A DNA stretch of 64,000 nucleotides, taken from the NCBI RefSeq assembly GCF_963678195.1, contig NZ_OY782759.1:2294001-2358000 (forward strand). The letters run 5' to 3'. A model generated the notes under the pieces. That model was not told the origin of the DNA. It searched no databases and saw nothing but the letters and a program-made list of their open reading frames with translations. Shown in pieces: positions 45,303 to 54,427 of the stretch (position 1 is its first letter; each line of letters starts with the position of its first letter). Both the position numbers and the translations under genes were made by a program. The DNA comes from an uncultured Hyphomonas sp. Its GTDB lineage: Bacteria > Pseudomonadota > Alphaproteobacteria > Caulobacterales > Hyphomonadaceae.

Positions 45303-45758
45303 ATGGAAGTCCGGAATGAAGTATTTCCATCAGACCCGGCACGCATGCAACAGATGCTTGAGAAAGGCCCTGACGGCCCGATCTTCATGGTCAACCTGCT
45401 GAAATTCAAGGATAAAGCGGAATATGACGATGGCCGTGAGACAGATCTCTCCGGACACGACGCCTACATGATCTACGGCCGGGCGGTGGCGGACATCCTG
45501 CCGAAGTTCGGCGGCCAGGCCGTGTTTGCCGCGGATGTGACCTTCCTGGCCCTGGGCGACGTCGAGGAGCTGTGGGACGAGGTCGCCATCGCCATGTATC
45601 CGAGCCGGGCCGACATGGTGCGCATGTCCCTGTCGGAAGAATGGCGCGAAGCCGCCATCCACCGCTCTGCCGGCCTCAAGGGGCAACTCAACATCGAAAC
45701 CGTCCTGCCCGCCGCACAACAGGACTCTCCGTGGGTGAAACACCTGCTGGGGGATTAG
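45303..45758 (+). CDS. DUF1330 family protein
   Basis: A 151-residue protein. The core PIFMVNLLKFKDKAEYD and GRAVADILPKFGGQAVFAADV, with WDEVAIAMYPSRADMVRM, is typical of DUF1330, small ferredoxin-like-fold proteins of unknown function. No signal peptide. It stands alone, 141 bases before the next gene. A link to the downstream TetR regulator is only positional. Confidence 0.75.
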   Translation: MEVRNEVFPSDPARMQQMLEKGPDGPIFMVNLLKFKDKAEYDDGRETDLSGHDAYMIYGRAVADILPKFGGQAVFAADVTFLALGDVEELWDEVAIAMYPSRADMVRMSLSEEWREAAIHRSAGLKGQLNIETVLPAAQQDSPWVKHLLGD

Positions 45759-45899
45759 AAAAACTCATTCACGTAGATCCCGCAGCAGCAGGAACCTTTC
45801 CTCAAGGCCGATCCTGTTTATGGTTGGCAAGGATATGTGGAAATGTTGGACAGAATTCGGTTTGCCTAAAGGGCCCGATAGACTTTGCAGGGATTAGAC

Positions 45900-46505
45900 A
45901 TGGCAACGGATCAGGCCACACAGGACCAGACACACGTTTCAGATGGCCGCCGGCTGAGATCTGAGCGCAACAAGCAGAAGATCGTGAGCGCGATGATGGA
46001 GCTTGTGCGCGAGGGCGACTACGACCCGAGCGTGGCCAGCATTGCCGAACGCGCCGGTGTGGGGCTGCGGACAGTCTTCCGCCATTTCGACGATGTCGAT
46101 ACGCTGTACCGGGAAATGTCCGGCCAGATCGAGGCCCGCATTCTTCCTGAAATCGCCAAGCCGCTGACAGCCAAAGACTGGCAAGGCCGCGTGAAAGAGA
46201 TGATGGAGCGCCGTATCCGCGTCTTCGAAGACGTCATGCCTGTTCGTATCTGTGCGCTTGCCAGACGGTATCGCTCAGAACTCCTGATGGCGAATCACAA
46301 GCGGTTCGTCGCGCATGAAACCGCAGCGCTTGCCCTCGCGCTGCCCCCCGCAGTGCTGGAAAACGAGCCCCTGAAACTGGCGTTTGACGTCGCGCTGAGT
46401 TTCGACACCTGGCGCCGTATGCGGCAGGATCAGGGCTTTTCCAGAGCCAAAGCCACATCCGTTCTGGATACTATGCTGGACGCCCTGATCGCCGCTGCGG
46501 AATGA
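45900..46505 (+). CDS. TetR family transcriptional regulator
   Basis: About 201 residues from ATG 45900 (a TTG at 45885 is in frame but the ATG has GCAGGGA upstream). The HTH is ERNKQKIVSAMMELVREGDYDPSVASIAERAGVGLRTVFRHFDD. It is coupled to the formylglycine-generating enzyme gene by ATGA, so it probably controls that gene and possibly the facing sulfatase operon. Confidence 0.88.
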   Translation: MATDQATQDQTHVSDGRRLRSERNKQKIVSAMMELVREGDYDPSVASIAERAGVGLRTVFRHFDDVDTLYREMSGQIEARILPEIAKPLTAKDWQGRVKEMMERRIRVFEDVMPVRICALARRYRSELLMANHKRFVAHETAALALALPPAVLENEPLKLAFDVALSFDTWRRMRQDQGFSRAKATSVLDTMLDALIAAAE

Positions 46506-47404
46506 ACAGGCGCGGTGCCTCCGCTCTGACCATACTCCTCCTGGCGGCCTGTGGCGCGCCTTCGGACCCGGGCGCCGAATCGGCCTCCTGCGGCCTGCCG
46601 GCTGACGCGCTGAATGATTTCATCACAGTTCCATCCGGATCTTTTCTGAAAGGCCGGGACCCGATTTATCGCGAAGAAGTTCCGACAGAAAAACTGCACG
46701 TCGACGGCTTCGATATCCTGACACATGAGGTCACAAACGCCGAGTTCGCGCGATTTGTCGAAGAAACAGGCTATGTCACAGAAGCGGAACGCAGCGCAGC
46801 AGCGGGTGGCGAAGCGGCCGGCTCGGCCGTCTTCCTGAACGCGGAAGGCTCAATGTCTCAGGCGCCCTGGAAACTGGTTTCGGGCGCCACATGGAAATCA
46901 CCCGAAGGTCCGGGCACAAATATTGACGGACGTGCCCTGCATCCGGTCGTGCATATTTCCCTCGCCGACGCCCGCGCCTATGCCGATTGGGCAGGCGGAC
47001 GGCTGCCGACTGAGGTCGAATGGGAATATGCCGCGTCTCTGGGATTGCCCGACCTCGGCCGCTCAAATTCCGGTGCCTACAACAGTGACGGCGCCCCCAT
47101 CGCGAATACCTGGCAGGGCATTTTCCCGTTTTCCAATATCGCAGATGACGGCTTCACAGGCACCTCGCCGGTCGGCTGCTTCGGCAAGGACAAGATTGGC
47201 GCCTATGACATGATCGGGAATGTCTGGGAATGGACAGACACCCCCTATGGCCCGGGGACCCACACGATCAAAGGCGGATCCTATCTTTGTGCTGATAATT
47301 TTTGCCGGCGTTTCCGTCCGGCGGCCCGGCAGCCCGAAGAAATAGATTTCTCATCGAACCATATCGGCTTCCGGATCGTACGGGATACCTCAGCCGCTAA
47401 ATGA
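46502..47404 (+). CDS. formylglycine-generating enzyme-like lipoprotein (sulfatase maturation)
   Basis: 300 residues. The N-terminus MNRRGASALTILLLAACGAP is a lipoprotein signal (lipobox LAAC, Cys17), which is notable because characterised bacterial FGEs are cytosolic. The FGE/SUMF1 domain follows: PSGSFLKGRDP, HEVTNAEFARFV, RLPTEVEWEYA, IGNVWEWTD. Both active-site copper-binding cysteines are present as Cys263 and Cys268 (GGSYLCADNFC), five residues apart as in human SUMF1 (Cys336/Cys341). It should oxidise the CxPxR cysteine of sulfatases to formylglycine. Two membrane-anchored sulfatases with that motif lie next door. Confidence 0.88.
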   Translation: MNRRGASALTILLLAACGAPSDPGAESASCGLPADALNDFITVPSGSFLKGRDPIYREEVPTEKLHVDGFDILTHEVTNAEFARFVEETGYVTEAERSAAAGGEAAGSAVFLNAEGSMSQAPWKLVSGATWKSPEGPGTNIDGRALHPVVHISLADARAYADWAGGRLPTEVEWEYAASLGLPDLGRSNSGAYNSDGAPIANTWQGIFPFSNIADDGFTGTSPVGCFGKDKIGAYDMIGNVWEWTDTPYGPGTHTIKGGSYLCADNFCRRFRPAARQPEEIDFSSNHIGFRIVRDTSAAK

Positions 47405-47405
47405 G

Positions 47406-49067
47406 TCAGTTCGGCCAATAGACATATTCATCTCCGGTCTCGAACCTATCAGCAGCGGTCTTGTCGATCATGATAGGACTCTCAACCGTGTATGGGTATA
47501 GAGGCGGCCTGGCGTTTGCCCAGTGTGCATCGATCAATGCCTGTAGCTCCGCGACCTTATCAAGCTCAGCTTCAGCAAGATTGGTTTGCTCCGTCGGATC
47601 GTCCTGCAGGTTGAACAACCAGACCTTTTCCTGACGTCCGTTCTCCTGCAATTTCCAATCACCCGCCCTCACGACCCGGTAGTATCCACTGGACCAGAAG
47701 ATCGCATTGTCCGGACGAGAAACCTCCCCCTGCCCCATGGCTGCTGGCAACAGGGTTTCGCCATCGATCACCACGCCTTCAGGCAATGCCTCTCCCGCAA
47801 TCGATGCGAGCGTTGGCATCAAGTCGACATGCGCGACCGGCGTGTCGACCTGCGTGCCGGCTGGGATCTTGCCGGGCCATGATACAAACATCGGCACACG
47901 GATCCCCCCTTCAAACAGGGTAATCTTCCATCCCCGATAAGGTGCGTTGACTTCCGGCAGTCCGATATAGCCAGCGCCGCCATTGTCCGACGTGAACACA
48001 ATGACGGTATTGTCGGAAAGCCCCTCTTCTTCCAGCTTGTCCATGATGCGGCCGACGCTGCGATCGAGCGCGCGCACCATAGCCGCATAGACCCGCAGGC
48101 GTTCGGGCTGAATGTCACCGACGGCTTCATAGTCTTCCCGCGTCGCCTGCAGCGGAGTGTGCACGCCCCAATGCGCCAGATAGAGAAAGAAAGGCCGATC
48201 CCGGTTCGCTTCGATCACCTTGCCCGCTTCATCGGTCCAATAGTCCGTGAGGTATCCGCCAGGCTCGAACCAGTCGCCATTGTTATAGGAAGCGGCATAC
48301 TGCATCCGGGCCCACAGGAATTTATCGATCGGGTCGAAATCCAGCTTGGCATTGACGACATCCGGATCGTCCTCCGGCAGGTACAGACCACTCGCCATGA
48401 GCAGGCTTTCGTCAAACCCCTGAGCGGTTGGCCGGGAGTCTTCGCCGCGTCCCAGATGCCATTTGCCGATGTGGACCGTATGGTAGCCCGCTTCTTTCAG
48501 GAGTTCGGCGACCGTGACTTCCTCGCCCGGCAGCCCCTGCGCCTCAAAGGGAACACCGCCCTCATCCGCCTGTCTGTTCCATTCGATGGGTGGCAAGCCG
48601 GTATCCATGTCATTCCCGACCATTGATATGACACGGCCCATGCCGTCTGGGGTTGGCGTGAATTCAAATCCCGTCCGGGTCGGATAGCGGCCGGTCATCA
48701 GCATGGCGCGAGATGGTGCGCAGGTGCCTGTTCCGGAATAAGCCTGCTGGAAGATGGCGCCTCTTGCCGCCAGCCTGTCTATGTTCGGCGTTGGCACGCG
48801 CCCACCGGCCACACCGCCGCCGAATGTCGAAATGTCATTGATGCCAAGATCATCCGCGACAATGAAGATGATATTAGGCGGCCTTTCGGTATCCGCCGGT
48901 TGCGACGTTGCAGGTCCGTGGTCCCAGGCCACTGACTGATGAGGCGCGACATCCCTCTGGCCGGAATTCGACGCGATGAACAGAATGATCGCTGTCTTGT
49001 TGAACCATGCCAGCGCGCCGAAGCCTATCAGCAGGCTGGCGCCGCCGATCAGAATTCTTTTCAACAT
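47406..49067 (-). CDS. membrane-anchored Cys-type sulfatase
   Basis: About 553 residues from ATG 49067; the GTG at 49079 adds four residues. One N-terminal membrane helix (residues 4-32) leaves the enzyme in the periplasm. The sulfatase core has FIVADDLGIND (metal Asp pair), the FGly signature Cys116-Ala-Pro-Ser-Arg in GTGTCAPSRAMLMTGRYP, GKWHLG and a late FTSDNGGAG metal segment. The Cys form needs the FGE encoded beside it. It is the third gene of a minus-strand unit with the GST-like gene and the other sulfatase. The sulfated substrate is unknown; arylsulfatase-like features are seen. Confidence 0.92.
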   Translation of the reverse strand: MLKRILIGGASLLIGFGALAWFNKTAIILFIASNSGQRDVAPHQSVAWDHGPATSQPADTERPPNIIFIVADDLGINDISTFGGGVAGGRVPTPNIDRLAARGAIFQQAYSGTGTCAPSRAMLMTGRYPTRTGFEFTPTPDGMGRVISMVGNDMDTGLPPIEWNRQADEGGVPFEAQGLPGEEVTVAELLKEAGYHTVHIGKWHLGRGEDSRPTAQGFDESLLMASGLYLPEDDPDVVNAKLDFDPIDKFLWARMQYAASYNNGDWFEPGGYLTDYWTDEAGKVIEANRDRPFFLYLAHWGVHTPLQATREDYEAVGDIQPERLRVYAAMVRALDRSVGRIMDKLEEEGLSDNTVIVFTSDNGGAGYIGLPEVNAPYRGWKITLFEGGIRVPMFVSWPGKIPAGTQVDTPVAHVDLMPTLASIAGEALPEGVVIDGETLLPAAMGQGEVSRPDNAIFWSSGYYRVVRAGDWKLQENGRQEKVWLFNLQDDPTEQTNLAEAELDKVAELQALIDAHWANARPPLYPYTVESPIMIDKTAADRFETGDEYVYWPN

Positions 49068-49085
49068 ATCCGTTCCCACCCTGAT

Positions 49086-50123
49086 CTACGTAACAAGCTC
49101 TTCACAGCCCGTGCCGGAGAAGATTTCCTTGAGATCATTTTTCGCGCTGTCCGGGACAGCCTCGGCCGTTTGCAACAAATGCTGCAGGCATTTGGCCTGG
49201 TAGGGAAATGTTGGCTGCTGCCAGGCCTGGCCATCTATATTTGTACGGAAATTCGGCTCACCTGCAGCGACCGCTGCGGCATTCGCCTTGAGAAACGGCA
49301 GGTACACCCGCCCAATTTCCGACAGGAGGGGCTTGAGACGTACCGCAGCCTGCTCCGGTGTGAACCAGTCACCCTCAGCCGGCTCAACACCCGACAGGTC
49401 TTCCATACGGTCCAGCCAGGCGCGCACCCTGGCGGACCGGGCACGGGTCAGTGTCGCCGATGTCGGCTCAATGATCGCCAGCTGAGTCAGCTGCCCGTAA
49501 ATTGCGAAATCAGCGGACGATGGACGAGCTCCCAGAACATAACCGGCATGCTGGATCAATGCGTCCAAAAGATCGATGAAGCGGAGATAACTCGCCTCAA
49601 TCGTGGAGGCTGTGATGTCGTTTGATCCCACCACATAAAGCCGTTCGGTTTGCCGTTTACTGAACATGTCCGCCATCTTCTGGGCATCCGCTGCCTCAAG
49701 CGTTGGCACAGACCAGTAAACAAGAAGCGGCCCGGCATTGTCGCGGTCGGCTTCAAAATACCAGCGGTAATGAAACATCGCCTTGGTCAGCCACTCATCG
49801 GCATAGTCTTCGATCAGCTCATTCAGGAAGGCCAGGACAGGATTTTCCGGGATGACACCACGTCCCGAATAATCCTGCTCCAGCCTGCGCGTGATCGGCG
49901 TGGAGTCGACCACGGCCTCTACCCCGCCGTCGGTGTTTGGGAAGTAGAATGTTGGCAGCAGTTTAACCTTGGGCTGTGGCAGACCTGGCGGCGGATTTTG
50001 ATGCCCACCCCAAATCACAGCGTAAGGAATATGACGGTAGCGCAGTAACGCCACCATCTTGCGGGTATAGGGTGAGCCGGGCGCTCCCATCAGCACCAGA
50101 CGGTCATTGCCTGCGGTTACCAT
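49086..50123 (-). CDS. glutathione S-transferase-like protein
   Basis: About 345 residues from ATG 50123, which has a strong GGAGG site five bases upstream; an upstream in-frame start at 50195 is not supported. The N-terminal thioredoxin-like GST domain is visible (LVLMGAPGSPYTRKMVALLRYRHIPYAVI, then STPITRRLE). The C-terminal part is helical. It lacks any export signal, unlike both flanking sulfatases, so it may handle an intracellular product of desulfation. The specific reaction is not readable. Confidence 0.8.
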   Translation of the reverse strand: MVTAGNDRLVLMGAPGSPYTRKMVALLRYRHIPYAVIWGGHQNPPPGLPQPKVKLLPTFYFPNTDGGVEAVVDSTPITRRLEQDYSGRGVIPENPVLAFLNELIEDYADEWLTKAMFHYRWYFEADRDNAGPLLVYWSVPTLEAADAQKMADMFSKRQTERLYVVGSNDITASTIEASYLRFIDLLDALIQHAGYVLGARPSSADFAIYGQLTQLAIIEPTSATLTRARSARVRAWLDRMEDLSGVEPAEGDWFTPEQAAVRLKPLLSEIGRVYLPFLKANAAAVAAGEPNFRTNIDGQAWQQPTFPYQAKCLQHLLQTAEAVPDSAKNDLKEIFSGTGCEELVT

Positions 50124-50210
50124 TTTTCCTCCCTGCCCGTTCTCCGGGCTTAGTATTATTATTGACACTCTTTTTGCCAATTCCCTCCCGGTCAAGAGCC
50201 GGAACCCGGG

Positions 50211-52013
50211 TCACCTCCTGAAAAGCCGCACCACCAGACGCCCAACCAGCCAGACAACCACCACGATGCCGATGAGCAACACAACAAGCTGCATCCAGTA
50301 GGCCTTGAGCTGGCGCGCCATCGTGTTGCGGGTGATTTCTTTCAGCGAGTTGTATCCTTCCGGAACCTCAAGAACCCCAACACGCGCGCTGTAGGCCTGA
50401 TATTCGTTCAGCATGTCGGCAAACACATCCGGCTGTTCCAGTCGCAGGTCCGTGGTCTCTCCCGGGTCTGCTTCGATATCGTAAAGGCGCCACTGCCCGT
50501 CTCCATGAGGCTTCTGGTTGCGGGTGATTTTCCAGCGGCCTTTCAGGACAGCTGAATTGCCGGAAACTTCCATGCCGATAACATCGCCTGGCTGATAAAC
50601 CGCCGCCTGGGCTCCGGACAGCAGTGGCTCGAGGCTTCGGCCGGTCATCGCCTCACCCGTGTCATCTATCCCGGCATATTTCAGGAGTGTCGGGGCAATA
50701 TCGGTAACCACTGTCCGCGTATCAAACGTCTGCCCCTCAGGCAGGCCGGGGCCGGTCATGATCAGGGGCACACGCAATCCGCCTTCGGACCCAAGAAACT
50801 TGAACATGTTATTCGGAGACGCCGCCGCGATCGCCCACTCAGGGCCGATAAAGCCCCAGCTGCCCGGCTCGCCAATGCCATCAATGCCGATATGGTAGCC
50901 ATGCAGCTTCATCCAGATTGACAGACGAATATCAGTGTCGCCGCGCGATGGCTCCGGCCCGTTGTCAGAAGTGACGACAAAAATGGTATTCTCGTATTTT
51001 CCCGTTTCCTTGAGATGTTCCACGAACCGGCCAATCTCGATGTCCATGGCCTCCATCATGGCTGCATTCACCTGCATGCGCGCGGCATAAAGATCCTGGT
51101 CTTCAGGGGAAAGATCATCCCAGGCTCGCATCTCATCCGGCATCGGCGCCAAAGGAGCGCTGTCCGGAATGAGTCCGATTTCCTTCGCCTTTTGCCATCG
51201 CGCCTCTCTCAACGCATGCCAGCCCGCGTCGTAGACACCGTCATACCCGGCCGTCAGTTCCGGCGGCGCCTGCACGGGAATATGGATTGCCTGGAAGGGA
51301 AGATACGCAAAGAAGGGCGCGTCCTGATTGCCTTCGTCCAGGTATTCGATCATGTGATCGACAATCATTGTCGAAGAATAGAAGGAAGCTGGCAACTCCG
51401 CGGGCTGCCCGTCTTCGTACCAGGGCGCCTTTTGGTAATAGGGCATGTAGGGCTTGTCAGACCAATTGTCGGCGCCTGAAGCATCCAATGCCAGCGACCT
51501 GTCGAAGCCATGAGCGTTCGGCAGGTCTCCCGCACCGCTACCGAGATGCCACTTGCCTGACATCAGGGTGCGATAGCCAGCAGCCTTCAACCGGTCCGCC
51601 AGTGTCATAACCCCCGGCTCCAGATGCATGGTGTAGCCTGGCTGGCCGACATGTTCCTTGGGCAGGACTTCAGGAATGGTGGCGATGCCTGTCAGATGAT
51701 TGTCCATGCCGGTCAGCAGCATGGCGCGGGACGGTGAGCAGAGTGGCGACGAGTAATGACGGCGAAATATCGCGCCGCGTGCGGCGAGGGCATCGATGTT
51801 CGGCGTGCGGGCCTCCCCGCCATATGCCCCGAAATCCATCAGAGCCGCGTCATCGACGAGGATCAAGACGAAGTTTGGTCGCGTGTCGGCCATTTGCGGG
51901 GCTTCAGCCGCAGCAGCGGCCGCAAGCCCGACGCTTGCCACCAGCAAGGCGATCCCCCCACCCAGCCACATTCGCATTTTATGGACAAAACCGTCCCACG
52001 CCCATTTCGACAT
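50211..52013 (-). CDS. membrane-anchored Cys-type sulfatase with C-terminal anchor
   Basis: About 600 residues from ATG 52013, which has GAGGTAG upstream. N-terminal signal/anchor (WLGGGIALLVASVGLAAAAAA). The FGly motif is Cys92-Ser-Pro-Ser-Arg in SSPLCSPSRAMLLTG. The metal site has LILVDDAALMDFG and a later VVTSDNGPEPSRGD. A second hydrophobic segment at the very end (MQLVVLLIGIVVVVWLVGRLVV) adds a C-terminal membrane anchor. It is the first gene of the sulfatase-GST-sulfatase unit. Confidence 0.92.
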   Translation of the reverse strand: MSKWAWDGFVHKMRMWLGGGIALLVASVGLAAAAAAEAPQMADTRPNFVLILVDDAALMDFGAYGGEARTPNIDALAARGAIFRRHYSSPLCSPSRAMLLTGMDNHLTGIATIPEVLPKEHVGQPGYTMHLEPGVMTLADRLKAAGYRTLMSGKWHLGSGAGDLPNAHGFDRSLALDASGADNWSDKPYMPYYQKAPWYEDGQPAELPASFYSSTMIVDHMIEYLDEGNQDAPFFAYLPFQAIHIPVQAPPELTAGYDGVYDAGWHALREARWQKAKEIGLIPDSAPLAPMPDEMRAWDDLSPEDQDLYAARMQVNAAMMEAMDIEIGRFVEHLKETGKYENTIFVVTSDNGPEPSRGDTDIRLSIWMKLHGYHIGIDGIGEPGSWGFIGPEWAIAAASPNNMFKFLGSEGGLRVPLIMTGPGLPEGQTFDTRTVVTDIAPTLLKYAGIDDTGEAMTGRSLEPLLSGAQAAVYQPGDVIGMEVSGNSAVLKGRWKITRNQKPHGDGQWRLYDIEADPGETTDLRLEQPDVFADMLNEYQAYSARVGVLEVPEGYNSLKEITRNTMARQLKAYWMQLVVLLIGIVVVVWLVGRLVVRLFRR

Positions 52014-52036
52014 GCCTACCTCAATCCCATATGTAT

Positions 52037-52053
52037 TGACACTTGAAATGTCA
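52037..52053. promoter_or_regulatory. imperfect inverted repeat upstream of sulfatase
   Basis: TGACACTTGAAATGTCA has arms TGACA/TGTCA and a TT-G-AA centre, with one mismatch pair. It lies 23 bases before the sulfatase ATG and may be an operator. On the minus strand a TTGACA sits a few bases further upstream as a possible -35. Confidence 0.4.
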
Positions 52054-52165
52054 CCATATTCGAGTTTTGTCAAAGAAGCATCTGCCTACGCCCCTGCTCG
52101 TCAGGCACAGACGCGCGCACTCTCGCCAGAGCGCAGACCATAAAGATGTTTGCAGGAAGCTGAAC

Positions 52166-52957
52166 CTAAACCCGGACGCCGGAGCGAGGACGCCCGAGGC
52201 TCACGCCAGGTTCTGGCTGCTTTGGCCCATGCCGGTGATAACGTGCGCCTTTGACGAACAATTTCAGCGCTTCCCAGTGGATCCCGGCAATCACGCCGAT
52301 CGTCATCATCGGAAAACGAACCAACACGCCCAACGTCGTTCGGGTTGTGACCGGCCGTGCCTCCCCCACCAAGGAGGCGCGCATACGCTCGGCGCCATCC
52401 GCACGATAGGAAATCGCCAGCTTGAGAGTCTCTGCAGGGGGCTGGAGGACAAATTTGTAGTGTCCGCTTTTGTCAAAAAATGGGGAGACATAGAACGCCT
52501 TATCGCAATCATGCTGGCAAACGCCCTGCTCTTCATCAGCCGCACACAGATAAAAGTGCCGTTCCCCGAACGTATTGCCGACCTCATACAGCACGTGATG
52601 AAGCTCGCCTGTGTGGTTGCGGATGAAGTAGATCGAAATGGGATTGAACACATAACCGAACATGCGCGGCAGCGTCAGCAGCTCGACCTTGTCGGCAGGC
52701 TCCTTGACACCTTGACGTTCGACAAACGCCCGAACCCATCCAGCCAGATCACGCGATTGGCCGTCGCCATGGTCCAGCGGGTTGACGCTCATAAGCCCGC
52801 CTTTTCCAATCTTCAGAAACCGGGACAAACCGCGCGCCTCATCCAACCGGTCAAGGTCGAGCAACACATAGGCAATCCGGTAACGCAAAAAGTGAGACAC
52901 ATCGCCGAAGCGACGATGGCTCACCTTGCCGACGTAATATTGCGCCGGTGCACTCAT
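52166..52957 (-). CDS. DUF1365 family protein
   Basis: 263 residues. The family segments YYVGKVSHRRFGDVSHFLRYRIAYVLLDLD and MFGYVFNPISIYFI are present, with HHVLYEVGNTFGERHFY. It overlaps the FAD oxidoreductase by ATGA. In Rhodobacter sphaeroides, DUF1365 and amine-oxidase-like genes belong to the RpoE/ChrR regulon linked to singlet oxygen and fatty-acid modification; here the same gene pair is beside a sigma/ChrR pair, which supports that context. The exact reaction is unknown. Confidence 0.85.
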   Translation of the reverse strand: MSAPAQYYVGKVSHRRFGDVSHFLRYRIAYVLLDLDRLDEARGLSRFLKIGKGGLMSVNPLDHGDGQSRDLAGWVRAFVERQGVKEPADKVELLTLPRMFGYVFNPISIYFIRNHTGELHHVLYEVGNTFGERHFYLCAADEEQGVCQHDCDKAFYVSPFFDKSGHYKFVLQPPAETLKLAISYRADGAERMRASLVGEARPVTTRTTLGVLVRFPMMTIGVIAGIHWEALKLFVKGARYHRHGPKQPEPGVSLGRPRSGVRV

Positions 52958-54324
52958 GCAGAAACCTTCCCGGCCTCCGGCCGCGCCAGACGCTCCTTCG
53001 AATAATCAAACGCCCAAGGACGCTTCCAGTCGCTCAGCAATTCGGCAACAGCCAGGCCGGACTGGATTCCATCCTCGTGGAACCCATAGCCCTGCCATGC
53101 CCCACAGAACCAGGTGTTCCGGTGGCCTTGGATCGACCAGATCTCCCGCTGAGCTTGCATGGCGCGTCCATCAAAGACCGGATGATTATAGACAAACTCC
53201 TGTTCCACCTTATCCGGCGCGGTCTCCTGTTCGGGATTGAGGGTCACAAAGTAATTTGTCTTGGTCTCAAGTCTCTGAAGTGCATTCATCCAGTACGTCA
53301 CCGACAGCTGCAACGAGTCAGCCTGTCTGGCCCGATAATTCCAGGCGGCCCAGGCTGCCTTGCGGATTGGCATCAGGGTTTCGTCACGGTGGAGGATGAC
53401 ACGGTTCGGCTGAGTTCGGAAACCGGAGAGAATTTGAGTTTCGGCTTCGTCTGCATCTGTAATCAGCGCGAGGGCTTCTGGCGCATGGCAGGCGAAGACG
53501 ACCTCATCAAAATCCTCGAATGTGCCGTCCGAAAAACGAAGGCGAACGCCTTGCGCCGTCCGATGCACGGAGTCGATTCCGGCATTGCAGCGGATCCGGT
53601 CAGCAAACCCCTGCGTCATGGGCGCGAGGTAGGACGCGCTTCCACCCTCAACAGACTGCCACGGAAATTGAGGTCGAACGCTGACCAGCCCATGATTTAC
53701 GAAGAACCGCGCAAGGCTAGCCGCAGGGAAATCCATGATCATTGAGACCGGGCAGGACCAGATCGCGGCCGCCATTGGCAGGAGGTGGTAGTCGACAAAT
53801 GCCCGACCATATTTTTCTTCGGCAACATAGTCGCCGATGGACCGGCCGCGCTGGCACTGCGCCAGATCATGAGAGGCAGCATGGAACCGCAGAATGTCCT
53901 TCAGCATCAGAAAGAAGCGCGGACTTGCCATGTTTCGCCGCCAGGCGAACAGGCCATCCATACCATGACTGGCGTATTCCATGCGCTCATCCGGCATCGA
54001 GACGGAGAAGTTCATGCGTGTCGGGTTTGATGCCACACCAAGGCGGTCAAACAACGCCGTCAGATTTGGATAGTTCGGCTCATTAAAGACGATAAAGCCG
54101 GTATCAACCGGGACAGGCCCCTCGGGCGCTTCGACTGTCACTGTCGCGGTATGCCCGCCAATCCGGCCGGCCTTCTCGAAAACGGTAATGTCGCAGGTAT
54201 TCTGCAACGCCCAGGCAGCCGACAGGCCCGAAATTCCCGTGCCGATAATGGCAACCCGCGAGCGGCGCCCTTCAGAAACGGTTCCTGAGCGACGGTTAAT
54301 CGGCGCAGCGACATCAAATGGCAT
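52954..54324 (-). CDS. FAD-dependent amine-oxidase-like oxidoreductase
   Basis: About 456 residues from ATG 54324; a longer frame to 54576 would run through the sigma-factor promoter. The FAD dinucleotide-binding motif is VAIIGTGISGLSAAWALQ, with EKAGRIGGHTATV as the second part, and a late FAD motif in FCGAWQGYGFHEDGIQSGLAVAELL. This is the family of flavin enzymes next to DUF1365 in many proteobacteria. It is divergent from the ECF sigma factor and likely its target; a possible promoter is CAATCC-N18-TATGTA on the minus strand. Confidence 0.87.
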   Translation of the reverse strand: MPFDVAAPINRRSGTVSEGRRSRVAIIGTGISGLSAAWALQNTCDITVFEKAGRIGGHTATVTVEAPEGPVPVDTGFIVFNEPNYPNLTALFDRLGVASNPTRMNFSVSMPDERMEYASHGMDGLFAWRRNMASPRFFLMLKDILRFHAASHDLAQCQRGRSIGDYVAEEKYGRAFVDYHLLPMAAAIWSCPVSMIMDFPAASLARFFVNHGLVSVRPQFPWQSVEGGSASYLAPMTQGFADRIRCNAGIDSVHRTAQGVRLRFSDGTFEDFDEVVFACHAPEALALITDADEAETQILSGFRTQPNRVILHRDETLMPIRKAAWAAWNYRARQADSLQLSVTYWMNALQRLETKTNYFVTLNPEQETAPDKVEQEFVYNHPVFDGRAMQAQREIWSIQGHRNTWFCGAWQGYGFHEDGIQSGLAVAELLSDWKRPWAFDYSKERLARPEAGKVSA

Positions 54325-54380
54325 GGGCGGTTCTCCGGACTGTTCAATTACATACGCAGCAGCCTGTCTGCCGGATTGAA

Positions 54381-54410
54381 TGATCCAGTGCGGCGATATT
54401 TGCGTAAAAG
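54381..54410 (+). promoter_or_regulatory. candidate RpoE/ECF-type promoter
   Basis: TGATCC (54381-54386), an 18-base gap, and TAAAAG (54405-54410) resemble the R. sphaeroides RpoE promoter shape (TGATCC, 18-base gap, TAAG). Transcription would start close to the AGGAGG ribosome site (54418-54423), leaving a very short leader. If real, the sigma factor is autoregulated. Confidence 0.5.
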
Positions 54411-54427
54411 GTTCAAAGGAGGCGATA

